Assembly (NCBI RefSeq): GCF_003711225.1
Contig: NZ_CP031030.1
Coordinates: 6,933,501 to 6,997,500 of the forward strand
Length of the DNA stretch: 64,000 nt
Direction of reading: 5' to 3'
Source of the DNA: Runella sp. SP2
Lineage (GTDB): Bacteria; Bacteroidota; Bacteroidia; Cytophagales; Spirosomataceae
Shown piece by piece: positions 45,969 to 53,237 of the stretch. Both the position numbers and the translations under genes were made by a program. Under the pieces are notes generated by a model. The model worked only from the letters and a program-made list of their open reading frames with translations. It was not told the origin of the DNA and searched no databases. Positions within the stretch are counted from its first letter, which is position 1. Each line of letters starts with the position of its first letter.

Positions 45969-47207
45969 ATGACGAAGTCTTCCCGTTACCCTTGGATTTT
46001 GGTCGGCCTGCTGTGGGTCGTTGCATTACTCAATTACATGGATCGCCAGATGTTGGCCACCATGCGGCCTTCCATGCAAATCGATATTGCCGAACTTCAA
46101 CAGGCAACTAATTTTGGTCGATTGATGGCAGTGTTTTTATGGGTATATGCGTTTATGAGCCCCGTAGCAGGAATGATTGGCGACCGATTGAATCGTAAGT
46201 GGTTGATTGTCGGAAGTTTGTTTGTTTGGTCAGGTGTGACATTTGCAATGGGCTATGCTACTTCTTTTTCGCAATTGTACGTTTTGCGGGCATTGATGGG
46301 AATTAGCGAAGCGCTTTACATGCCAACGGGCTTGGCCATGATTGCCGATTTTCACTCCTCACGTACCCGCTCAATGGCGATTGGGGTTCACCTTTCAGGA
46401 AACTACATGGGGCAAGCGCTGGGAGGCTTTGGGGCGACAATCGCTGATAAATTTTCGTGGAATACCGCTTTCCAGTCGTTTGGGATGCTTGGGATGGCGT
46501 ATGCGGTGGTGTTGATTGTTTTTTTACGAGAAAAAAATAAAAGTGAACAAATCGAAGAAACGGCAAGCCTCAAAAATCAAGAAAAAGTACCATTGCTCAA
46601 AGGGCTCGGCGTACTGCTTGGAAACCCTGCTTTTTGGCTGATTTTGCTGCTTTTCTCGGTGCCAAGTTTGCCAGGGTGGGCGGTGAAAAACTGGCTGCCG
46701 ACGCTTTTTGCCGATAAATTACAGATAGAAATGGGGCAGGCTGGCCCACTTTCCACGATAACGACTTCTTTATCATCGCTCATCGGGGTTATCATTGGGG
46801 GGTATTTATCCGACCGTTGGGTGCAAAAGCATTTGCGGGGGCGAATTTATACAAGTATCATTGGTTTGGTGTTGACTATTCCTGCGTTGTTACTCATTGC
46901 GTATGGTACAACGATTACCCACGCGATTGCGGCAGGTATGTGTTTTGGGTTAGGTTTTGGGATGTTTGATGGCAACAACATGCCGATTTTGTGCCAATTT
47001 GTTTCGGCAAAATACCGTGCTACGGGCTATGGTTTTATGAACATGATGGGAATCATGGCGGGCGCACTTATCACCGAGTGGTTAGGCAAATCGACCGATT
47101 CGGGGGGATTGGCAGGAGATTTTGCGCTTTTGGCAGGGGTAGTGTTGGCGATTGTCGTGGTTCAATTGCTTTTCTTGCGCCCCAAAGTGCGTGATTTCGT
47201 GGATTAA
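45969..47207 (+). CDS. Major facilitator superfamily sugar/organic anion transporter
   Basis: 412 residues with about 12 transmembrane helices. The N-terminal helix ILVGLLWVVALLNYMDRQ and the loop GDRLNRKW (about 71-78) after helix 2 are the MFS signatures; the large central loop (about 192-212) is followed by helix 7. The NYMDRQ motif is typical of the ACS/anion-cation symporter family, which moves hexuronates, galactonate, sialic acids or phthalate. In this locus it likely carries a released monosaccharide or sugar acid into the cytoplasm. It is transcribed away from the SGNH gene, sharing a 135-bp divergent region. Confidence 0.88.
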   Translation: MTKSSRYPWILVGLLWVVALLNYMDRQMLATMRPSMQIDIAELQQATNFGRLMAVFLWVYAFMSPVAGMIGDRLNRKWLIVGSLFVWSGVTFAMGYATSFSQLYVLRALMGISEALYMPTGLAMIADFHSSRTRSMAIGVHLSGNYMGQALGGFGATIADKFSWNTAFQSFGMLGMAYAVVLIVFLREKNKSEQIEETASLKNQEKVPLLKGLGVLLGNPAFWLILLLFSVPSLPGWAVKNWLPTLFADKLQIEMGQAGPLSTITTSLSSLIGVIIGGYLSDRWVQKHLRGRIYTSIIGLVLTIPALLLIAYGTTITHAIAAGMCFGLGFGMFDGNNMPILCQFVSAKYRATGYGFMNMMGIMAGALITEWLGKSTDSGGLAGDFALLAGVVLAIVVVQLLFLRPKVRDFVD

Positions 47208-47227
47208 AAAGATAAATGAATAATACC

Positions 47228-47269
47228 AAAAGGCCCTTCTGAGTGTTTGTGCACTCAGAAGGGCCTTTT
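47228..47269. terminator. Bidirectional terminator between MFS and fucosidase genes
   Basis: 18-bp perfect stem AAAAGGCCCTTCTGAGTG / CACTCAGAAGGGCCTTTT, 6-base loop, A-run and T-run on both sides. Confidence 0.88.
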
Positions 47270-47286
47270 ACTTTATGCGGTTTATT

Positions 47287-48651
47287 TTAGGGCGTTATTT
47301 CAAACGTCCAAGCGTATTGACAAGGGATGTTGCTTGGATTGACAGAAGGGGTTATAATCCGTAACACGTTGTTTTTGTAGCTATACTTCACCTCCCCTTT
47401 GAATCCTAGCAAGCGAATGTTAGATGGTTTGGCCACATTCTGAATCACAATTTCGTCTTGCCATTTTCGCGTGATGGCATATACCTTACTTCCTTTTTGG
47501 GTAAAATAAGTGGTGGATTCTTTGGTGTATGGCGGGGCTTTTTCCCACTTACGCGTTCCGTAAATGGCTTCTCCGTTTACGCGTAGCCAATTGCCTATTT
47601 CGTGCAGGCGCTCTTGCATAATGACAGGAATGCGACCGTCGGCGGTGGGGCCGATGTTGAGCAATAAATTTCCACCACGGGCCACAATATCAATGAGTTG
47701 GTGGACGAGTTGTTCGCCTGTTTGGTAGCTGTCAAGGTTTTCATTGCGGTTGTATCCAAACGACTCTCCCATACCTCGGCATTCTTCCCAAGGGCGTACA
47801 AAGCCTGTTACTTCTTTGTTGTCGGCTCCGCCGTGTCCGTATTCGGAAGTGTAAAAACTCCCGTGTTGGCTTTTGGTGTCATTGCCCCAGCGGTCGTTGA
47901 CAACAATGCTGTTTTTGACGGGGGATTCGTTGTAGAGCCACGCCAAAAACTCCTCACTGCGCCACGTTTTGGCAGGATGATCCCACTCGCCATCGGTCCA
48001 TAAAACATCGGGTTGATACCGCGACACCAGGTCTTTCATCTGCGGAATCATTCGCTCGTTGACGTACTGACTCACGTTTGATTTATACACGGGATTAAAC
48101 CACTCGTACAACGAATAATAATATCCCATCCTAAGATTACGGGCTTTGACCGACTTGGCCAAATCGCCCGCTAAATCACGGTGAGGACCTACATCGACGG
48201 CGTTCCAATTCCATGATTGCGGGCTAGGCCACATCGTAAACCCTTCGTGGTGTTTGGAGGTGAGTACTACGTATTTGGCTCCTGCTTGTTCAAACATTTT
48301 GGCCCAGTCGTCGGGGCTAAATAGTTCAGCTTTAAAGTCTTGGACAAAATCCTGATACGTTTGATTGCCGTAATTTTTTTTGTGAAACTCCAGAAACTCA
48401 GGATGAATTTTGAGATTGGGCGCAAAAAGCCGTTGCCAGTACCATTCCGAGTAGCCACTCCCAAAGCCATCGGCATTAGACTTGGTCGCCCACGCAGGAA
48501 CGGAATAGACTCCCCAGTGAATAAATATCCCAAATTTAGCGTCTTCAAACCATGCAGGCGTAGGGCGCTGGTCGAGGCTTTGCCAGTTGGGTTGGTATTG
48601 GGCGAACGTAAATTGAGTAAGAAAAAGAGAGAAAATGAATATTTTTTTCAT
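47287..48651 (-). CDS. Alpha-L-fucosidase (GH29), copy A
   Basis: 454 residues from the ATG at 48651, which is directly followed by a signal peptide (KKIFIFSLFLTQFTFAQ). GH29 barrel: PAWFEDAKFGIFIHWG (about 33-48), YVVLTSKHHEGFTMWPS (about 127-143), nucleophile aspartate in PDVLWTDGEWDHP (about 216), then GGNLLLNIGPTADGRIP (about 336). C-terminal beta-sandwich follows. Releases alpha-linked L-fucose from oligosaccharides or glycoproteins. A second GH29 gene lies about 1.3 kb upstream in the same direction, with only a glycosylasparaginase gene between them. Confidence 0.93.
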   Translation of the reverse strand: MKKIFIFSLFLTQFTFAQYQPNWQSLDQRPTPAWFEDAKFGIFIHWGVYSVPAWATKSNADGFGSGYSEWYWQRLFAPNLKIHPEFLEFHKKNYGNQTYQDFVQDFKAELFSPDDWAKMFEQAGAKYVVLTSKHHEGFTMWPSPQSWNWNAVDVGPHRDLAGDLAKSVKARNLRMGYYYSLYEWFNPVYKSNVSQYVNERMIPQMKDLVSRYQPDVLWTDGEWDHPAKTWRSEEFLAWLYNESPVKNSIVVNDRWGNDTKSQHGSFYTSEYGHGGADNKEVTGFVRPWEECRGMGESFGYNRNENLDSYQTGEQLVHQLIDIVARGGNLLLNIGPTADGRIPVIMQERLHEIGNWLRVNGEAIYGTRKWEKAPPYTKESTTYFTQKGSKVYAITRKWQDEIVIQNVAKPSNIRLLGFKGEVKYSYKNNVLRIITPSVNPSNIPCQYAWTFEITP

Positions 48652-48660
48652 CGAAGAAAC

Positions 48661-48758
48661 AGAAAAATTCTGTGTTTTTTCTGTGGGTTTCTGTGTGGAA
48701 AGGTATTCCTCACAAATGCACACAGAGGTAGGGCACGCAGAGGTACACAGATGGAGTT
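48661..48758. repeat. CACAGAGG-type dispersed repeat in the fucosidase A leader
   Basis: Reading on the minus strand: CTCTGTGTACC-, CTCTGCGTGCC- and CTCTGTGTGCATTTG-like short segments, then CACACAGAAACCCACAGAAAAAACACAGAA. The tri-repeated CTCTGnGTnC pattern looks like a dispersed intergenic element found in Bacteroidota rather than fucosidase-specific sequence. Confidence 0.45.
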
Positions 48759-48764
48759 AAAAAT

Positions 48765-48797
48765 AAGCCGCCACTTATGCGAGACGAGCGACGGCTT
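48765..48797 (-). terminator. Terminator of the glycosylasparaginase gene
   Basis: Stem AAGCCGTCGC / GTGGCGGCTT (read on the minus strand) followed by ATTTTTAA. It lies 13 bases past the stop codon. Confidence 0.6.
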
Positions 48798-48809
48798 TTA
48801 GGGGTTTGA

Positions 48810-49868
48810 TTAAGCTTTTGGAAAATGGCTCTTGGCCATAAACACCTTGCCACCATCGTCGGCGAGGGTAACGGCATAGCTAAACCCGTGATGGAGAGAA
48901 TAAGCACCGTATTCGCCTTGCTTATTGATAGCGATAAAACCTACCTGAAAATCTTTGGCTTTGGTGGGGTTAATACGAACAATGCGCTCTATTGCAATTT
49001 TACAGGCTTCTTCAGGGCTTTTACCTTGACGCATCATTTCAACAATCAAAAAAGCACCCGCTACGCGAAGCACTTCTTCACCTTGCCCAGAACCCGTAGC
49101 AGCACCTACTTCATTGTCCACGTACAGCCCCGCACCGATAATGGGCGAATCCCCCACGCGACCACGCATTTTGAAACCCATACCGCTGGTTGTACAAGCC
49201 CCCGACAGGTTGCCCGTGGCGTCCATGGCAATGGTACCCATGGTGTCGTGGTTGAAACTGCCATCGTCAAAGAAATTAGGCGCAAAAGGCCCGTGGCCTG
49301 CTTTGGTTTTTTGGCCTTTTCCCTGCTGCTGTTCGATGTTGATAACAGGCTTATATTCCGATTTTTTAAGCCACTCCTTATAGGTTTTTTCAGCGTCAGC
49401 CGATAGTTTTCCTGATTCTTTCTGAAAACCACTTTCAAGAGCAAACTGAAGTGCTCCGTCGCCTACAAGCTGAACGTGAGGCGTGGTTTCCATCACTTTA
49501 CGAGCGACCGAAATCGGGTGTTTTATTTGTTCCAATGCCATCACCGACCCGCAGTTGAACTTGTCGTCCATGATGCTGGCGTCGAGCGTTACTTTGCCTT
49601 CGCGGTCGGGGTTGCCTCCCAAGCCAACGCAGCAATTGATGGTATCTTCAATCGAACGAGCACCTGCTTCAACCGCATCCAAGGCACGGCTGTTGGGTTG
49701 TTTTAGTACTTTCCATGCTACGGCGTTGACGGGTAAGCCGCTGTCCCAAGTCGAAACGACGATGGGTTTGGTAACGACTGATGGCGATGATTTAGCAAAT
49801 AATTTCCCTACTGATAAAAGGGGCATACTTAACGCCGACCAACGGAGGAAACTTCTTCTTGAATTCAT
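48810..49868 (-). CDS. N4-(beta-N-acetylglucosaminyl)-L-asparaginase
   Basis: 352-residue Ntn-hydrolase with a twin-arginine signal (SRRSFLRWSALS, about 3-14). Hydrolyses the GlcNAc-Asn linkage that remains after N-glycan removal. Visible: VEAGARSIEDTINCCVGLGG (about 67-86), long linker with KTKAGHGPFAPN, autocleavage site DTMGTIAMD with the nucleophile threonine (about 206), and the ligand-binding GMGFKMRGRVGDSPIIGAG (about 230-249). Precursor is cut at Asp-Thr into alpha and beta chains. Its presence between two fucosidase genes is the strongest single hint that the locus handles N-linked glycopeptides. Confidence 0.93.
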   Translation of the reverse strand: MNSRRSFLRWSALSMPLLSVGKLFAKSSPSVVTKPIVVSTWDSGLPVNAVAWKVLKQPNSRALDAVEAGARSIEDTINCCVGLGGNPDREGKVTLDASIMDDKFNCGSVMALEQIKHPISVARKVMETTPHVQLVGDGALQFALESGFQKESGKLSADAEKTYKEWLKKSEYKPVINIEQQQGKGQKTKAGHGPFAPNFFDDGSFNHDTMGTIAMDATGNLSGACTTSGMGFKMRGRVGDSPIIGAGLYVDNEVGAATGSGQGEEVLRVAGAFLIVEMMRQGKSPEEACKIAIERIVRINPTKAKDFQVGFIAINKQGEYGAYSLHHGFSYAVTLADDGGKVFMAKSHFPKA

Positions 49869-49892
49869 GGTTTTTAGGTTGATTTAGGTTTT

Positions 49893-49921
49893 ACACCTGT
49901 TTTTAAAAACCTTACAGGTGT
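49893..49921. repeat. Small palindrome downstream of GH29 copy B
   Basis: ACACCTGT / ACAGGTGT around TTTTAAAAACCTT, then TTTT. It sits between the glycosylasparaginase start and the fucosidase B stop. It can serve as terminator of copy B and shares the CCTTACAGG / AAAAACC look of a dispersed palindrome family. Confidence 0.5.
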
Positions 49922-49925
49922 TTTC

Positions 49926-51362
49926 TTATTTCGTTATTTTAAGCACCCAAGCGTAACTGTTAGGAACTTTTTGTGCCAATTTTTGAGGAACTTGAACCGT
50001 GATTTTTCCATCTTTTTGAATCCATTTCAAATTGTCAGGAAAGCCCAAAATGCTAATTTTTGACGTTTTGGTCAAGTTTATTTTCTCAAGGTCAAACGAT
50101 AGCGGAAAGTTTTCTTTTTCGTCGGCGCAGTAAATGGCGTATGTCAAATTGTCGGCTTTGTGCGTAAATACAAATTTACCTTGTTTGCCAACTACATTGT
50201 CGCCGTGTGTTTCGTAAATCGCTTCCCCGTTTATGTTTATCCATTTGCCAATTTCTTCCAAACGCTGGTAGGCTTCGGCATCAAAATCTCCTTCGGGACT
50301 GGGGGCGATATTGAGTAGCAAATTGCCATTTTTTGAAACAATATCCGCTAAAATGTGAATTAACTTTCGCGCAGATTTGTAATTTTCCTTTGGTACATAG
50401 CTCCAAGAATCGCCCATGGTCATGCAGGTTTCCCACGGAATGGGCATGTAACTGTCAGGAATTTGATGCTCAGGCGTTACGTAGTTTTCAAACTCCCCGG
50501 ACACCGTTCTATCCACAATCAAAAGCCCAGGTTGCAACTCACGGCCACGTTTGGCGATTTTGGCCATGTCGATGTCTTGGTCAAAAGGAATGGTTTTTTG
50601 CCACGAAATAGTCGTGTCAATCGTGCTAAACGGACGAACCCAGCCGCCGTCGAGCCAAAGAATGTCCACCTTTCCGTAGTCACTCATCAATTCCTCAATC
50701 TGGTTGTAAGTAAACTTCTTAAAGCTTTCCCACTTCTGAGGATACTTTTTGGGATGGTACGATGGGTTGCGATCTTTAGGCGGGAAATACGACCACCAAT
50801 AATCATCGGTATGCCAATCGGGTTTTGAAAAATAAGCCCCCACCATAAAGCCTTCGTTGCGAAACGCCCCGAAAACCTCCTTGGCTACGTTGCTGCGAGG
50901 GTTGGTGCTAAACGGCGATTTGGTGATTTTATAATCGGTGTATTTAGAATCAAACATACAGAACCCGTCGTGGTGTTTGGTGGTAAAAACCACGTATTTC
51001 ATCCCCGCATTTTTGGCGGCAGTTGCCCATTTTTCAGGGGCAAACTGAGTAGGGTTAAAAGTGTATTGGAGTCTTTCGTATGCTTTTTTGTACTCGTACC
51101 AATTGTCTTTGTACGGCCCACGGCGTTCGCACCATCCTTCGTCTTCGGGGCATAAGCTCCAGCTTTCCACGATGCCCCACTGACTGTACGTACCCCAGTG
51201 CATCAGCAAGCCAAACTTTACGTTTTGCCATTGCGCCAGTTTGGTTTTTACTTGAGGGTCGGAGGGAGCAATGTACTTGCTGTGGTTTTGCTCCGAGTGC
51301 TGCTGGGCCGAGGCGCTAAGACTCAACAAAGCGATTCCAACCGATAGAAGATATTTTTTCAT
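49926..51362 (-). CDS. Alpha-L-fucosidase (GH29), copy B
   Basis: 478 residues from the ATG at 51362 (signal KKYLLSVGIALLSLSASAQ); an in-frame upstream start adds only six residues. GH29 elements: KFGLLMHWGTYSQWG (about 49-63), KYVVFTTKHHDGFCMFDS (about 124-141), nucleophile aspartate in VDILWLDGGWVRP (about 230), GNLLLNIAPSPEGDF (about 341-355). It is only distantly like copy A: the catalytic blocks match, but the C-terminal sandwich and several loops differ. So this is an old paralogue and the two probably split linkages (for example core alpha-1,6 and antennary alpha-1,2/1,3). A T-rich hairpin stands right before the start codon. Confidence 0.93.
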   Translation of the reverse strand: MKKYLLSVGIALLSLSASAQQHSEQNHSKYIAPSDPQVKTKLAQWQNVKFGLLMHWGTYSQWGIVESWSLCPEDEGWCERRGPYKDNWYEYKKAYERLQYTFNPTQFAPEKWATAAKNAGMKYVVFTTKHHDGFCMFDSKYTDYKITKSPFSTNPRSNVAKEVFGAFRNEGFMVGAYFSKPDWHTDDYWWSYFPPKDRNPSYHPKKYPQKWESFKKFTYNQIEELMSDYGKVDILWLDGGWVRPFSTIDTTISWQKTIPFDQDIDMAKIAKRGRELQPGLLIVDRTVSGEFENYVTPEHQIPDSYMPIPWETCMTMGDSWSYVPKENYKSARKLIHILADIVSKNGNLLLNIAPSPEGDFDAEAYQRLEEIGKWININGEAIYETHGDNVVGKQGKFVFTHKADNLTYAIYCADEKENFPLSFDLEKINLTKTSKISILGFPDNLKWIQKDGKITVQVPQKLAQKVPNSYAWVLKITK

Positions 51363-51367
51363 AGGGC

Positions 51368-51398
51368 AAAAAAGCCCCAAGCCCCCAAAGGAGGCTTG
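51368..51398 (-). promoter_or_regulatory. Hairpin and T6 run directly before the fucosidase B start
   Basis: On the minus strand: stem CAAGCCTCC / GGGGGCTTG around TTT (51378-51398), then GGGGC and TTTTTT (51373-51368), 5 bases before the start codon. This could be a terminator of the upstream GH125 gene that also limits fucosidase B, an attenuator, or a dispersed repeat. Confidence 0.5.
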
Positions 51399-51457
51399 AG
51401 AGATTGGGTGTTTATAAGTTAGGTATTGGGTGCATAAATGTCTAAAAAATGAGCGGA

Positions 51458-52876
51458 CTATGCTTTGAGTAAATGTGGGCGTTCGCGTTCAATTTTCAGG
51501 AGAAGTTCCCCAAAAAGTGTGTTGGCCCACGCAAACCACTTACGGGTAAACTTCGAGGCGTCGTCTTTGTCAAACGACTCGTGCATGAAGCCTGTTCCTG
51601 CGTGAGTCGATTTTAAGAAACGTAGTTGGGCAGCTATTTCTTGGTCGTTGGTAGAGGTCATGGCCCGCATGATAATACTCATCGGCCAAATCTGATTTAC
51701 CAGCGTGTGTGGACTGCCAATGCCTTCGGCTGCTTTCCCACGAAAGAAATAAGGATTGGAGTCGCTTAATATAAACCGACGCGTATTTTGATAAATTTTG
51801 TCATTGGCATTTACTGCCCCCAAATAAGGTAAACCAAGAAGGTTAGGAACGTTGGCGTCGTCTTGAAAAAGGTAATTCCCAAAGCCATCGACTTCCATGG
51901 CATACATAGCCCCGTAGGTTGGGTGATTGACAATGGCATATTTTTTAATAGCCTGTTCTACTTCGTTGGCAAACGCACGACATTCTTGGGCAAACGCAGC
52001 ATTTTTATAAACGGTCTCCGCAATTTCGCCCAGTTGGCGGAACGAAACGACGGCAAATAGATTTGAAGGAATCAAAAACGGGTACAGTGTTGCGTCGTCT
52101 GATGGTCTGAAAATGCTGTGAATGAGACCGTTGGGTTTGGTATTGTTGCCGTACCCATTGCCTGGGACGGTATCCGTTGACCAGGAGGTAGTGCGTCCAA
52201 AACTATAGCGGCCACGCCCCTTCAAGCGTTGTTGTTCGCGGCAGGTAGCAATGATAAGCTGAGCGGCTTTGAGCCATTTTTCGTCAAAAACACTTGTGTC
52301 TTGGGCGGTTTTCCAATAGTGATACGCCAACCGAACCGTATAACAAAGGGAGTCCAACTCCCACTTACGCTCGTGCAGTTCGGGCTTCATATCGGTATGG
52401 TCTTTCAACCATTCGCTGTGCCCAGGGCCGTCGTTAAACGCATTGGCATACGGGTCAATCAGAATACACTCCGTTTGGCGATTAACTACCCCTGCAATGA
52501 GTTTTTTCAATGATTCATCTTGCTTTATTAACGGCAAATAAGGCCAAACCTGAGCGGTGCTGTCGCGCAGCCACATGGCATGAATATCGCCCGTAATCAC
52601 AAAAGTGTCGGGGCGGCCGTCTTTTATTTTATAATGAACAGTAGTATCGAGCGTGTTGGGAAAGCAGTTTTCAAAGAGCCATGCCAATTCGGGGTCTTTG
52701 ATGGCGTTTTTCATGCGACTGATGGTAGCCTCAATCGTAGAACTGTTGAACTTACGCTGGGCAGCTGGTACGCGAACCGTCGGGAAGGAGTTCGCAAAAA
52801 CAGCGGGAGTCATTAAAACTCCCGCTCCTGCCATTGAAGTGGTTTTAATAAAATGTCTTCGATTCAATGATGTCAT
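51458..52876 (-). CDS. Glycoside hydrolase family 125 (exo-alpha-1,6-mannosidase)
   Basis: 472-residue (alpha/alpha)6-barrel enzyme with a Tat signal (NRRHFIKTTSMAGAG, about 5-19). Family features: the DTTVHY and GDIHAMWLRDSTAQVWPY regions (about 76-112), DPYANAFNDGP (about 140), LDSLCYTVRLAYHYW (about 170), TKPNGLIHSIFRPSDDATLYPF (about 240) and GSPHTLVNQIWPMSIIMRAM (about 380-399). GH125 enzymes remove alpha-1,6-linked mannose, as in the trimmed core or outer arm of N-glycans and in yeast mannan. It lies about 95 bp upstream of fucosidase B on the same strand. Confidence 0.93.
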   Translation of the reverse strand: MTSLNRRHFIKTTSMAGAGVLMTPAVFANSFPTVRVPAAQRKFNSSTIEATISRMKNAIKDPELAWLFENCFPNTLDTTVHYKIKDGRPDTFVITGDIHAMWLRDSTAQVWPYLPLIKQDESLKKLIAGVVNRQTECILIDPYANAFNDGPGHSEWLKDHTDMKPELHERKWELDSLCYTVRLAYHYWKTAQDTSVFDEKWLKAAQLIIATCREQQRLKGRGRYSFGRTTSWSTDTVPGNGYGNNTKPNGLIHSIFRPSDDATLYPFLIPSNLFAVVSFRQLGEIAETVYKNAAFAQECRAFANEVEQAIKKYAIVNHPTYGAMYAMEVDGFGNYLFQDDANVPNLLGLPYLGAVNANDKIYQNTRRFILSDSNPYFFRGKAAEGIGSPHTLVNQIWPMSIIMRAMTSTNDQEIAAQLRFLKSTHAGTGFMHESFDKDDASKFTRKWFAWANTLFGELLLKIERERPHLLKA

Positions 52877-53237
52877 GTGTGATAGGAACAGATCAATGGC
52901 ATAAAAATAGTGCGAAACGCCGAAAAACGAATGTAAAATTCGGAAAAATAAATGAAGTTTAAAAAAATATTTTAAAATATATGTTTATTTAATGTAAAAA
53001 AATCATTAAATAAACATCCTGAGCTAGTTTTCAAGAATATGCTTATTTATTAGCCAAATTTGCAGTATAAGACTCTAATCATACTGGCTTGAAATAGGGG
53101 CTTTTGACGAAGAATTTACTTTTTTCGACAGATATATCTATCTTTAGCCCGCTTTCTTAAAAATATCCGTTTACTCAGAGACGATTGGCAAGGTTTTGGC
53201 CGTTAAGCTTTTGAGTACGTAAGACCGTTGAAGCATC
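52877..53237. other. Divergent region between GH125 and sprA
   Basis: 361 AT-rich bases with no gene. It contains a perfect 14-bp inverted repeat, ATGTTTATTTAATG (52981-52994) and its reverse complement (53004-53017), 9-base loop. Both promoters should lie here; no consensus TTTG/TAnnTTTG pair could be called. Confidence 0.55.
52981..53017. promoter_or_regulatory. AT-rich 14-bp inverted repeat
   Basis: Perfect arms with a TAAAAAAAT-like 9-base loop, midway between two divergent start codons. Possible operator or AT-hairpin; no T-run that would make a terminator for either gene. Confidence 0.4.
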
